Shown here: positions 1-11,100 of the stretch, piece by piece
Layout of the letters: each line of letters opens with the position of its first letter
Position numbering within the stretch: the stretch's first letter is position 1
Assembly: GCA_038503065.1 (NCBI GenBank)
Contig: JBCAMK010000001.1
Span: forward strand, 124,001 to 188,000
DNA: 64,000 nucleotides
Direction of reading: 5' to 3'
Origin: Paragyromitra xinjiangensis
Taxonomy: Eukaryota > Ascomycota > Pezizomycetes > Pezizales > Discinaceae
The notes under the pieces: generated by a model
Told to the model about the DNA's origin: nothing
What the model saw: the letters and a program-made list of their open reading frames with translations, nothing else
Databases searched by the model: none
Made by a program: the position numbers and the translations under genes

Positions 1-410
1 TATTTATCGATTGTTAACGCATTTTGGCTTTTTCCTGATAAACCTCGCCCGTTTCTAGGATTAAACTGCTCGGGAAGCTGCCGCCAATAACTGTTTGTCC
101 TTTTGGGTGAACCTGAAGTTTCTTGTCCAGGTAAGGGCCAAACCTTTCCCTCAGTATTTTCCATCGCCATCATCATTTATTAAACTAATTTTATTTACAT
201 AAAGAAAATCTGGCAGTCAGGGTCTTCCTACATAGATCCATCTGATTTCAAGTCGTCCAATTTGTGCGGTACAGCCTCTCCCTATTAAATTATGCTCATA
301 TTGGGGTTCTAAATCCTGGACCGTAATATCATACGTAAAGAAAGCAAATTAAATCAACATATCTAATTGTCACTTAGAGTAACTAACATCCTTTTCAGAT
401 CGTATCAGCC
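1..410 (+). promoter_or_regulatory. Leader of the first gene with a probable 5'-UTR intron
   Basis: A CAG|GTAAGG donor lies at about 130/131. A strong acceptor (ACTAAC branch motif, then CTTTTCAG) ends at about 396, fifteen bases before the start codon. This suggests a 5'-UTR intron of about 265 nt. An upstream coding exon outside the window is possible, but the ATG at 411 fits a normal start. Confidence 0.4.
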
Positions 411-3395
411 ATGTCTCGCCAGATACCCTCAATGCCACCAGAGGAAGATCGTCATATGATGATCTACTCTCAAGGAAACCTGGAATCGCCCAGACCTGAA
501 CCTCCTTCTCGTTCTCCAAGCCCCGATCTTCCTCCTAATTTTGTCCCTAAACCCCCTGTGGAGTCTTCAAGCTTTCCGGCTGCCAATAACATCATCTCTC
601 TGCTTACAAGGATGTCTGGAGGTGCTTCTCTACGGGACCTCATCATAGTTCCAGCCGCGACCTGGGATCGCAACAATACTATGTGGGAGCATAAGATGAC
701 TCAATTGCGTAAAAAGCATCGGAAGGACTGGGCAGAGAAAGAGATCGAACTCCGAAGAAAGTATGATGAGCAATACTCTGATGCTCGTTACCGGGAGATG
801 CTCTTGGCAAAGGAGATGAAGGAAATTGAGTTTTCACGGGGAGTTGAAAGTGGTGAAGTTTTCGGCAAAACCTGGAAAGAGCATAAAGCCGCCAAGAAGG
901 AAATGGAGAGAACGTATACTGAAAAGCTCAAGGAAAACGAAAAGAAGCTTGAAGAGAGCGAAGCTACTATTGCAAAGCTACGCCAAGAATTGGCGGAGAA
1001 AGAAACTGCTGTTGAAGCTCTGCAAAAGGCAATTGGGAGGCGGGCCGACCAAGTCTCTGCTGAGGAACCTCAGCAACCTCAGCAGTCTCAGCAGTCTCAG
1101 CAGTCTCAGCAACTTCAGCAGTTCCAGCAGTTCCAACAATTTCAACAGTCACAGTATCCCCAATATCAATTGGGTTCCAACACCCAGGGCCAAGGGTTCT
1201 CACCAATGCCGCAAAACTTCTTTCAACAACCTGGGCAGCCCTCGTTGCCAGCTTTCCAGTATTCCCTTCAGCAGCAGCAGCAGCAACCACAAGTAGTAGA
1301 CCAGTCCATGGCTCTTGTGAGGGCAGGTGCATTTGTAAATACAAATAATCCTGGTGCCTCTATGCATCCTGCATTCGCTACACCATCTACCATTGCTCCC
1401 GCGTTTAACACTGTGCCTGGGCCCAACTTAAACCCCTTTCGTAGAGACGACCAAAATCAGCAGCATGATAAACGTGTTGAAAACCGACAACAAGACCAGA
1501 GCAGAAACCATCGGGATGATCCTCGTGGTTCCCAAGGGAATGATAGACACCGGAAAGCAAACGAGCGCAGCCGTGGTAATAATCCTAGAAGAGACAAACA
1601 TTCTGACCATGGAGGAAGTGGAAAGGGCTACGCCTCACAGACTGAAAGAAACCATACCAGTTCTCATCTACAGGTCCCCACACAAGATCGCGCATCTAGT
1701 TCTAGAGGTCATTCTGGAAATCGTTCGGGTGATCGTCATGATACTAATCCTGGCTTCCGTCTAGACGTCCGCCCGGACATCATTAGCTTGGATCATAGCT
1801 CCGGAAGCAACTCTGGGAATTATCCTAGAACTGGCTCTGAGCCTACAGATCTCCATAAAAATGTGGTGGGAAATACAGCTAGCAAATATGTTTACCCCTC
1901 GGAACACCCCACGACTGCCTCATGGAACAATACATTTCTTACACCACAAGACGGGAACGTGGCAACGAGAGGGTCTTCTGTTCCCTCTCAGCTTCCCCCA
2001 ATTAATATCGAATCTGCAGTATCTAGGGGGCCAGTTCCAACTTCTGGGCTTAAAGGCCCATTTGGGGCACAAAGCCAAGTAACTGTATCCTCATTTGGGG
2101 CTGTTGCTGGGAGTTCTTCTGGGCTTGGAATCGCCAATAACAGCCCATGGAAACGCGACAGCGACAAAGCCATTCCGTTTCGCGTCAATGCCCAGGAAAT
2201 TTCTCCTGGTAGAATAACGCAAGAAGCAGACCCGGGAAGCACAGAAACAGGTTCTGGCATTCTAAAAACTTCCAATAGTCTCAAACCTTCTGGCTTACGC
2301 ACTGTGAGCTTTGAGGGAGGCCAAAAGCGATCACATTCTGTCTCGCCTCCAAGTCGTCGTGTCAGTCTGAGAGTGAGCAAGTCTCAGCATGAGGACGAAG
2401 AGCAATCTGTTCAGCAATTACATTTGTCTGAGGATGAAGTTGATACCCTTGCACCAGCAGTGATGAGGAAACCCAACCTGAAGGAGTTGCATCCCCTGCC
2501 CTCCAACACCAAGTCCCTAAAAAAGAGTAAGAACGAAAAGAAAGCGGTCATTACTTCTGGTGGATCCTCTATCGTGGAAAACGAACACCGCCCAGCAAAT
2601 GCAGTCATAGGTGAGGATGAACTCGACCAGGCAATTGAGGATGCTAGGGTTGAATACACCAAACCAAATATCGATCCCAAGGGAGAGGATGACCTTGTTT
2701 CCGAAATCGACCTCACCACCCATGAAGAAGATATCGCCGAGAGTCTCATCAATGCCTCGTCCAGCAAGCAGAGGGTTCTTTGCGTAACCCTCAAGCAGGG
2801 AGTGACGTGGACTGGGCCCGAGTACACCATGAACAAGATTCGTGGTGGGGCATTAGAGACTGTCCATGTCTATGAGAAAGATCGCGAGGTGTTCGTCTCA
2901 TATATCGACCCGGATGCAGCTCAAAAGTTCCATGATTTCTTTAATCAAGAACCAGATGCGAAAGAAGCCTTTATCCGTTTCAAGCTGTTTGTCAGGTGGG
3001 CGAGTGACGCGATTAGTCCAATTTCCCGCGAGATTGCCTTTTCAGTTGCATCCGGGGCCACGCGTTGCCTCAAAGTTTTCCAGATCCCCAACGACAAGAG
3101 TCCTGAAGACATCAAAACGGATTTCAGTATCAGAAAAGGATCCTTTGAGGTTTTGAGTGTCCATTTGGGTGCAGCGAAGACCAGGAGAAAGGAAAATGGA
3201 GGCATGGGCAAGCATGCCACGATCGAGTTCTCTACCATTCAGCTCGCTCTAGATATTAAGGCGAGGGTCGAGAGTGGCGGGATGATTGGCTATCAAGATT
3301 GTGATGTTATGTTTGCCGACGATCCTTGTGAGAAGAAAGATGGCAACCATTGGCCTATGGATAGCATGAGAACTTGGCCAATAGGGGAGTTATAG
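411..3395 (+). CDS. Coiled-coil, Gln-rich protein with RRM-like C-terminus (hypothetical)
   Basis: An intronless 994-aa protein that I do not recognise by name. Residues 1-85 are Pro/Ser-rich and probably disordered. Residues about 87-210 are rich in Lys and Glu with heptad spacing and should form a long coiled coil. Residues about 217-300 are Gln-rich and encoded by CAG/CAA repeats. A long polar Ser/Asn/Arg/Gly stretch follows. The last 190 residues or so look folded. They read as two successive beta-alpha-beta units starting near RVLCVTL and RCLKVFQIP, the second ending near CDVMF, which resembles tandem divergent RRM-type domains. The coiled coil, Q/N-rich tract and RRM-like tail suggest an RNA-associated scaffold; that is inference. 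It converges with the flavin monooxygenase downstream. Confidence 0.85.
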   Translation: MSRQIPSMPPEEDRHMMIYSQGNLESPRPEPPSRSPSPDLPPNFVPKPPVESSSFPAANNIISLLTRMSGGASLRDLIIVPAATWDRNNTMWEHKMTQLRKKHRKDWAEKEIELRRKYDEQYSDARYREMLLAKEMKEIEFSRGVESGEVFGKTWKEHKAAKKEMERTYTEKLKENEKKLEESEATIAKLRQELAEKETAVEALQKAIGRRADQVSAEEPQQPQQSQQSQQSQQLQQFQQFQQFQQSQYPQYQLGSNTQGQGFSPMPQNFFQQPGQPSLPAFQYSLQQQQQQPQVVDQSMALVRAGAFVNTNNPGASMHPAFATPSTIAPAFNTVPGPNLNPFRRDDQNQQHDKRVENRQQDQSRNHRDDPRGSQGNDRHRKANERSRGNNPRRDKHSDHGGSGKGYASQTERNHTSSHLQVPTQDRASSSRGHSGNRSGDRHDTNPGFRLDVRPDIISLDHSSGSNSGNYPRTGSEPTDLHKNVVGNTASKYVYPSEHPTTASWNNTFLTPQDGNVATRGSSVPSQLPPINIESAVSRGPVPTSGLKGPFGAQSQVTVSSFGAVAGSSSGLGIANNSPWKRDSDKAIPFRVNAQEISPGRITQEADPGSTETGSGILKTSNSLKPSGLRTVSFEGGQKRSHSVSPPSRRVSLRVSKSQHEDEEQSVQQLHLSEDEVDTLAPAVMRKPNLKELHPLPSNTKSLKKSKNEKKAVITSGGSSIVENEHRPANAVIGEDELDQAIEDARVEYTKPNIDPKGEDDLVSEIDLTTHEEDIAESLINASSSKQRVLCVTLKQGVTWTGPEYTMNKIRGGALETVHVYEKDREVFVSYIDPDAAQKFHDFFNQEPDAKEAFIRFKLFVRWASDAISPISREIAFSVASGATRCLKVFQIPNDKSPEDIKTDFSIRKGSFEVLSVHLGAAKTRRKENGGMGKHATIEFSTIQLALDIKARVESGGMIGYQDCDVMFADDPCEKKDGNHWPMDSMRTWPIGEL
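1068..1300 (+). repeat. CAG/CAA-rich coding microsatellite (polyGln tract)
   Basis: Imperfect repeats of CAGCAGTCT and CAGTTCCAG type run from about 1068 to 1150, and a run of CAG codons follows near 1269-1286. Both encode Gln-rich segments of the first gene. Length variation between strains is likely. Confidence 0.8.
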
Positions 3396-3925
3396 TTTCA
3401 AAGAAAGCGATGTACACTTGTTCTGATAGCCTCAGTGTATGGTAAAGGATGCGCTGGGGAGTCAAAGTGGGATGTGCTGGTGAAGTATATGGTGAGGCAA
3501 AGGGCCGTGAGGTCAACGTATTTTGGGTCCGAGTACTGTCGTTTTCCATTTTCCATCAAGATATCTTTTTCTTTAGATAGCTACCGATCATCTTGTAGTC
3601 AATTTAAAAAATACCGTGGTGATGGGATTGGTAAGTCCCTCCTACTAGCGGGTCTTCATTTCTCACTTCTGTTAAATTTGGGCTGAGAAATACTTAACAG
3701 CTATTGGCGGAGAAAAGAGACTTGTTTCTATCATAAGCTAGGAGGTAAGTGTAGATTAGATAAAGATGCAGCTATAATATGATAGTCACTGCGCGCCAAG
3801 TGGCATATAGCCGCAAAACACCACTGGCTATTTTATCGATACCAGATTTTGAAAGGATCAAAACCTTGAGGAAAGATATATTGGTTACTGCATTTCTTGA
3901 AGTTTCCATCAATTTGTTGGGGTCA
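3396..3925. other. Intergenic stretch between convergent genes
   Basis: About 530 bases between the stop codons of two convergent genes. It should hold both 3' UTRs. I see no gene or repeat in it. Confidence 0.6.
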
Positions 3926-6222
3926 TTACACAGTGATAGTCCACAGATCATTATATGACATCAATCCTTCCTCAAGTCCCTTGATCCTAAAGAAAGCAAG
4001 AACATATCAGCACAAATCCATTGATACAATCACAAACCACAAAATGTTGCTTGAGGAACGGAAACACTTACTGCAGAGCCAATAACCGACTATAATACCT
4101 CGACAGCCCTAGATTACCTACATCAAGTATCAGCACTCAATCCACACCAAAATGTTAATACTTCCACAGGAAACCTACCACCCATAACCCAGAATCCCTC
4201 ATGCCCACTTCTACGCCACATAGTCTTAAACTCTCCTTCTTCATCAAACCCCCAAACAGGCTTGACCTGATCTCCCAGTTCCTTCCCGAAAAGCTTTATA
4301 GCGGTGGAACGCATATTGTCGTATCCAGTCGCAAGAATGATCTCATCAGCTTCAAGGGATGACCCATCGGCGAACTCAATACCACGAGGAAGGATACGGG
4401 ATATTTCCTGTCCTTGTTTGACACGGATCTTACCGTCAACGATAAGCTGTGAAGCACCAACATCGATATAGTAGCCTACAACCCGTTAAGCCCATCTGTT
4501 AGAACAACTCAGAGATCTTCAAGACATAGGAAGCCTCACCTCCGCCTCTTTCAAAGTATTTCATGATAAAACCAGCCCCGTGGGGTCCCGAATCAAGCTT
4601 AAAACCAGCCTTCATCAACCCCTCTAGAAGGACTTTATCACGGCGAGCAATCTCCTTCGAAGCGTCTTGGTGGATTCGTTTCAACACCGGCATAGTACTC
4701 CCAAACATTGCCAAATCCGCATCCTCAACCGGAGGCTACCAGTCACTCAGTACTAACACTAGAAGGTGGAGAGTAGGGCAACTTACACCCCCTTCATAAA
4801 ACTCCGACGAGAGCATCACGTCCATTCCATGCTCACTCGATATAACGAGTGTTGAGCTCCTCTGGACCATCGTCACCTCAGCACCCTGCTCATAAAAGTC
4901 CTGCGCGATATCATGAGCGCTATTACAGCAGCCGACAATCACGACCTTTTTCCCAGTCGAGGGTATTTTTGCGCCAGAGAACTGGGAGCTGTGGCAGATA
5001 CGGTCGCCTTGGAAGGTTTCTATTCCGGGGATAGTAGGCATTTTTGGCTCGCCGGAGTGGCCGGTGGCCATGACGATGTGTTTGGGGTGGAGGATGCGAA
5101 TGGTTTCTCCGGTTGGGGTGGAGCGCTTGATGGTTGCTGTCCAGCGCTTTTGGGATTTGTCCCAGGTTGTGGAGATTATGGTGCTGGAGGTCCAGACGTT
5201 TAGGTCCATTGTTTTGGCGTAGGAGTCGAACCAGTCTGCTAGTTTATCTTTTGGGGTGTAGACCTGTTTGTGTGTGTTAGCATGGCTTTATTTATGGTCT
5301 CTGAGATGTAGTAGGTGTATGTGGATTATACTTACAGGCCAGTGATCCGGAAATGGGACATATGGGAGATGGTCGTAGTAAACACGATCGTGTAGGACCA
5401 GCTGGTGATATCGTTTCCTCCAGTTGTCGCCGATTCTCTCGTTCTTGTCAATTATCAGAGTTTTGACGCCTAGCATTTTAAGCCTTGCTCCGATGGTAAG
5501 TCCTCCCTGTCCAACACCTATACAAACAGTTTAACTTCAACCCACTGACTATCTTGAGACAAAAAAGAGATGAGTTACACACCTACGACTAACACAGTAG
5601 GTTCGCTGCCGTCCGCGAACTCAACCTCAATATCTCTCCTATCTTTCCAACTTAACCTTGACTCTTTAGCACCGTGGTCCACACCATGAGGCCTCCTCGA
5701 ACCAGTTGCTTCTTCGAATCCATTCAAGCTATGGAGGACAGTATAGAGAGTATACGCCTTCCATTGCCCATCCGTTTCATCTTTAAACAGTCTAGCCAAT
5801 CCTCGTCCAGTACCAATATCAGTAGTTACCGTAAGGAAGATCTGAATACAGTTTACGTCGCCTCCAAGACTTAAGGGTTTTACTGCAACCGTCTTGCTTG
5901 GGTCAATTGAGATTGACTTGATGCGAATCCCGCCAGGATGGTTCTCAAAGAAAGATTTAATCTTCGAAGGACTATGGAAGGTGCGGAAATCCCACGAGAG
6001 ACAAAGATGGTCGCGCCAATAGGAATTCTCAAGGAACACCTTGCTTAAGGAAGCTACATCCGTAGCTTCGGAAGCTATTATGTTAGACAATGACGTGAGC
6101 CATTGGTTTGCGATTGTAACGATTTTAGGCTTCTCTTCGGGGAGCACGGAGGTTGAAGATGGTGGGAAGAGAGCTGGGAGTATAGATCCTTCTCGGAGCT
6201 CGTGTTCTGGTTTGCTACCCAT
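3926..6222 (-). CDS. Flavin-containing monooxygenase with N-terminal NTF2/SnoaL-like domain
   Basis: Seven exons (6222-5583, 5517-5336, 5263-4787, 4735-4540, 4475-4179, 4117-4072, 3986-3926) join in phase to 632 aa. Residues about 30-165 look like an NTF2/SnoaL-type alpha+beta domain. The FAD Rossmann motif GVGQGG follows at about 214, assembled across intron 1. The FMO fingerprint FxGxxxHxxxF lies near 358 and a second NAD(P)-binding motif (VVIVGCCNSA) near 378. The end matches the family pattern (MGGNLGLSRYYSRLLALQ, then IKGLEEG) only when two short 3' introns are removed, which fixes the stop at 3926. The likely reaction is NADPH- and O2-dependent oxygenation of a small nucleophilic or carbonyl substrate. 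The substrate is unknown. No signal peptide is seen. Confidence 0.9.
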
Positions 6223-7818
6223 TTTGCTATCGACTTGTTGTTTGTTGCTTGTTCACGATATATGATGGTCAAGCTTTGGGTTTGGGAAGCTTCATCTGCT
6301 TCTTAATATATGTTTGCTTAGTATAGAGAGCACGGCAAATACCATTATGCATATTCTCCTTAAGCCCTGCGGCAATCTGGCCGACCTCGTATGTCTTAGG
6401 GGTATAACAAAAGAACTAGAGTATAACCGAAGAGCCGATATCGGATCTTTGGCCGACTTGATACTCGACAATTTGTGCAACCCACCTCAGGTATCTAGCC
6501 TATAGTCAAACGGTGTTTCTATACCTGATGCAGTCGATTACGGGAACGGAGCACTCTCGGCCTCGAGCTCACATACAACTCTACTAGCGGATGCTTGGTA
6601 ATAAGGTTGCGGAGTGTGGAGAAACCCCACGACTTACCCCTCATTGATAGAAAACGCGGGGTAGCCTAAACAAACCATCGTCATTGACTCTATCCTGCCC
6701 TAAGGAATCCCCCCGACAAGACTCCCGAACTAAATCAATACCTGAAATTTGCCGGAGCGATTAATGATCCCCCTCATCCGAAGATTAACGTCAAGTATTC
6801 GGTTACACGGCGAGAATACCTTGGCGAAATAGTAGATTGTCCTAAAACGGTATTATAAGATTAACAGTACAGCAACAACCTCCAGTGATGAATTGGCGCA
6901 TTGTGTGCGGAAAACAAACAGTTACTCCGTTAGTACCACTTAGCTCTACCGTTACTACTCCTCCCTAGGAATCCCTCGGTATATATCGTTTATAACAGTG
7001 GAAATTAAGATAATATACCACCAGCAACACCTAGGATCACCCAAAGGCTAGAGGGAACAAACAGGTAAATAGGCAAACCTGGAAGATCCGGGGAAAGGTT
7101 AGAGGTATTTCCATGGTAAAAGACTCGTTACCGAAATACCTGCTATGTATACCAACTAGACACTATCCTGAAAGCGAAATTAGGTGCAGGAGCTATCATA
7201 GCTATGATGATAAGCATAGCAGCTACAAGCTACAAGCTATTCGGTCAAACAGATTCATCGGTGGCTCCGGGGCAACATTACTTGATTTAGGTTCAGTAGC
7301 GCAGCACAGACGACACTTTAAACGCCATTTACTGTAGGAAGTATCTGTGGGGAAGGAGACTAAGGAGTGGATCATACAAAGTCTCAAACTTCAAAAGGGA
7401 ATGTATCAACCTCTCCCGTGCGGAACTTTGTCCAGTTACAAGTAAGTGGCTTTACGAGGGGTCTAGACAAGTACTCTTTGTAATATAATATTTTCAACGC
7501 CTAGTAAAGCAGCTGGTCGCTTATATCCCTATTAAACATATACCGGAACAGCAGAATACCACAACTTCCCCACCGTAATACTACTAAACAGACTTCCTCA
7601 CCAAAGACACAAAAGTTGACATAAATTCTATCACTGACTTCTGAGCAGCGATGTTACCAATGTACGAATATGAGAATAGCCTTTACACAGTCTTCAACCC
7701 CACGAATCCTACTTATACTCCCTTTAACCCTTTTATGGCACATTCGCTCGTTCCGGTAACAGGATAACCCCCTTTCTTTTGCCTTTCAGTCTAGTTGCTC
7801 TCCACGACTTGCATAATA
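6223..7818. other. Gene-free stretch upstream of the monooxygenase
   Basis: About 1.6 kb that includes the monooxygenase promoter. Only short chance reading frames occur. The more distal part is AT-rich and borders the repeat region. I see no recognisable gene. Confidence 0.5.
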
Positions 7819-8190
7819 CTAAACTACGCTTAGTTCTTTTGTACGTATTAACCCACTACGCAGATTCATATCGAAAAGCCACACTCGGGAATGCGAAGAA
7901 TAGGGGCGTGAGAAAAAATTACTCCACCTCTCCTTGAATAGCAAGACGATTTTTGGCTTCTTGGCGACGGCGTGCGGCCTTAGAAAGTCCCTTTTTGCAG
8001 CAAGCTCTTTTTGGTATTCAGCCCGCAACTGTGTTGCTAGTGTTCGACTGCCGCACTTCGTCCCTTTTCCGCCTCGAAAAGTTAGGAATACCTCTTTGCC
8101 CGCGTGAAAGTTCTTCAAGTGCTTATCCATCCAATCAAGGGACTCCCTAGTATAGCTTCTATACTGAGCAATCAACGCGAAATCCACCAA
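7819..8190 (-). pseudogene. Relic of a transposase C-terminal region
   Basis: A 123-codon minus-strand frame begins MVDFALIAQYRSYTRESL and contains an LKNFHAGKEVF-like segment. This resembles the conserved tail (DF-x-QY-x-HT-x-SL, then FH-x2-K-x-IF) of fungal Plavaka/KDZ-related transposases as I recall them. No catalytic domain is present and the surrounding DNA is repeat-rich, so I read it as a fossil. Its last 27 codons recur in a second copy at 8754-8836. The family assignment is tentative. Confidence 0.4.
7831..7910. repeat. Direct repeat, copy 1 (80 nt)
   Basis: Starts near TAGTTCTTTTGTACG and ends at TAGGGGCGTG. It recurs at 8754-8836 in the same orientation with a few substitutions and a 3-nt insertion (GAAGAA instead of GAA). 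Confidence 0.85.
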
Positions 8191-8313
8191 ATTCCGGACA
8201 CAGCTGATTACTTTATCAAACTCCGGACGTTACTTGCCTGTTGGGCGATGAAGTGCGGCTGCTAAGCAGGGTAAAGATCACTACTGGAGCCTTTACTCGA
8301 CAATCTTTACCAG

Positions 8314-8757
8314 GAGGGATGCCATAAGGAGCTCATTAGAGGTAGAAGTGCAAAAGATACCGGTCTCGGGATGGATAAAAACAACAAACACGTGGCTATA
8401 TCCAGCAAATCCTTTACAGATTTTTTGAATAAGTCTAAAGGTCAGGTGGGATTTTTACCACAAATTGCAGAACATCCTGGAGCAATACATACCTTTATAT
8501 TTTTCCCACCTAATCTGGGGCCATTGGAGATTAATGACAAGAATGGGGTTCTTTTGGGCTACATATTTAAGATCGGGCAGGGACTTCCGAAAGAACCCCA
8601 TTCTTGTCCTTAATCTCCAATGGCCCCAAATTAGATGGGGAAAGTGTAAAGGATTTGTTGGATGTAGCCACATGTTTGTTTCTGTTTTTATCCATCCACG
8701 AGTCCAGTATCTTTGCACTTCTGCCTCTAATGAGCTTCCTTATGGCATCCCTCTAGT
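8314..8757. repeat. Large imperfect inverted repeat (fold-back)
   Basis: The outer arms at about 8314-8410 and 8651-8757 and the inner arms at 8503-8554 and 8590-8643 are reverse complements. Markers are GGGATGCCATAAGGA on the left with TCCTTATGGCATCCC on the right, and CCATTGGAGATTAA with TTAATCTCCAATGG. The loop is about 35 nt. The left arm carries about 90 nt (8411-8502) with no partner. Fragments of coding-like sequence appear in both arms, so this looks like two head-to-head pieces of one mobile element. Confidence 0.8.
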
Positions 8758-8836
8758 TCCTTTGTACGTATTAACCCACTACGCAGATTCATATCAAAAA
8801 GCCACACTCGGGAATGTGAAGAAGAATAGGGGCGTG
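8754..8836. repeat. Direct repeat, copy 2 (83 nt)
   Basis: Second copy of the 80-nt repeat at 7831-7910. It abuts the right arm of the fold-back, so the fold-back and the space to its left are bracketed by direct repeats about 920 bp apart. Confidence 0.8.
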
Positions 8837-8860
8837 GGGAAGACACGATGTATAAGATAG

Positions 8861-10368
8861 TTATAAGGGATTTGCAGTTTAACGAAAGATACAAGAGACA
8901 TGGGAACGTATTGTCTACTCTTATAACTTGAGTTGAAGCAGGGCTCAACACCCTCTACTGCACGGCCCTTCGCCGTGCGGCCATCGTCATATGGAATTCC
9001 ACTGCTACTGTCGGTTCCCGTAGTTTTGGATTGCCTGGCTCGTAAGAGCTTCGTTTCTTTTTTCTCCCCTTATCCGCCCCACCTCTTTTCTCTTTTCTGT
9101 AATCATGTCAGCTAGTGAGTCTCAGCTTCTCCAGATTCTAAAAGAGAAGGAGGAGGGTATGGGAGGAGGGCGAGTAGGGGACGCATCTATTTTAGGCTCT
9201 CGGGGTGTCTTGCATCCCCCGACAGTTTCACAAATTATTCTTAGTTACCCCAGTAGGGATCGGACTTGTATTACCATATTGTAATATAATGTATTATATT
9301 TTATATATTTTACGGGGTCAAAATAAGATCACAACCACGTCGGCTCTCCACCTTAAACTATCTGTCATAAGCGCAAATCAAGCTTTACAGTCAAGATAAA
9401 ATATAGGATAAATATCTAGTACATATTAATACCTCATATACAATGCTTCTGATCCGGTGGTGTTTCTGCCACAGTTTACCAAAAGCCCCGATTTGACCAT
9501 TTCTCCACAACTTCTTAACACTAGTCCTGAGAGGAGTAAGATATACTTTAGGGAGGCCTTTTCCGATAAATTTTCAATTGACTACCAAGTTTGCTCAACA
9601 AGGCTGGGGTCTGGCAGGTGTTGAAGTTAGTGAAATGGCATGCATAACATATCCACAATAACAAATTCACTTCGTCAATACAACATAAAATTATTTGTAG
9701 AGTAGTTTACATATGAATTTTCATTAGATGTTAGTGTGGCTTTACCCCATACCTAGCATATTAGTTGCGATGTGGATTTCCGGTTATTGTCAACCCATCA
9801 ATATAAAATACATACTAGTACTAAGATAATCTAACATATGTTCAGCCACAAATTTTAGAAAGTGTTTTTAGACCTTAACGGGGAAAAAGCTGAGTTAGGC
9901 ACCCTAACTGGTCCTCAGCCTAGTGACGGTCTTTCCGGGTATGTATCATATTTTTATACAGTAAAATACTATAAATACGATATTTTACCGATCCCTATCA
10001 TTAATTAAACCTTTAGCTTAGCTATTAAAATCTCCTAGAACCAGGGTCGTTCACGGTTCATACTCTAAAGCTGCAGTAAAGCGCCCCTTCTAGGAAATCC
10101 GTTCACAAATCGTGCCGTAAAATAAGCGACGTGCTTTGATGTACATACTGATTTAATCGGTTGATCAATCGATCGTTTCTAAATCATCACTATCCACAAA
10201 GCATCACTCGTTCCTAGCTAACGTCACAACCACTTATAACTGATGATTAAGTACATAGCCACTTACAGCGAAGTTAATTCCCACAACCACAATCGCGACT
10301 CAGTTTTCCATATTAATAAGTACGATACCTCTTATCCAAACCATAATCCACAACTCCATCCTTATACT
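8861..10368. other. AT-rich gene-free stretch
   Basis: About 1.5 kb without a supported gene, markedly AT-rich from about 9240 to 10200. A short frame from the ATG at about 9104 after a pyrimidine-rich leader is quickly interrupted. The composition is compatible with decayed or RIP-mutated mobile DNA, but I cannot compute an index here. Confidence 0.45.
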
Positions 10369-11100
10369 TCAATCACTAGTAGTTTCGCTCACGCTCTTCT
10401 CCTCACCCAAACTCTTCTTTTTACTCTCCGTCTTCGCTCTAAACTTCTTCTCACAAGCAGCACCCGTAAACTTCCTACTCGACCCAAGCTCTACCATCTT
10501 CTCAGCAACATTATCCCATTTCGTTTTTTCATACTCCTGCTCCACCTGAAAAATCGCCTGGTGCATAATATCAACCTACCCACAAGCGATTAGCAACTCA
10601 AACCCCCCACCTCCACACCCGGGATAGAAAGAGGGCGATATAGCAAAGAACCCAACCTACATCATCATCCTCCCAAAACACCGTCCCCTCTTTCAAACTC
10701 CTATACCGATTCTTAAGCAATCCCATCTTCCTCCCCCACCCACGCTGCCGAAACTCCTCTACTATTTCTGGCCATTTCATACTCTTTTCATCCTTGAGTT
10801 CTAGCAGCAACACGTTCTCCTCGGCTATATTCGGTTTTTTCAGCGGCGGCGTGGTAGTTCTTGCCTTTTTTAGGGGCGATGAGGGTGAGCTGTCTTCGTC
10901 ACTGTCGGTGTCGGTGTCACTAGGTAGACATCGTTTTGTTTCCGCTGCCAGTGAGCCGGCGGGAGAAGGGGAGTAAGAATCGAAGGTTAGTTCGGGCAGG
11001 GAAGATTCGGTTTGCTGGCTCTGTGGTACGCGCTAGTTAGTTAGAGGTAGGATACAGGTTCTGGGAGGGTGTTTACTATGTCGGTATCGGCAGTGGCCAT
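10369..11100 (-). CDS. Small Myb/SANT-like DNA-binding protein
   Basis: Three exons (11100-11077, 11020-10661, 10575-10369) give about 196 aa. Residues 1-75 are polar and acidic (a Thr-Asp/Ser-Asp run, then a Lys-rich patch). Next comes a Myb/SANT-like unit around LLLELKDEKSMKWPEI with a KNRYRSLK helix. A second Trp-containing helical unit (KTKWDNVAEKM, then CEKKFRAK) lies downstream of intron 2. Intron 2 (10576-10660, GTAGGT...TAG) joins in phase. Intron 1 could use either of two in-phase donors, giving a 56-nt or a 35-nt intron; I prefer the 56-nt GTAAAC version. The likely role is a nuclear DNA-binding protein. No target can be inferred. Confidence 0.65.
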
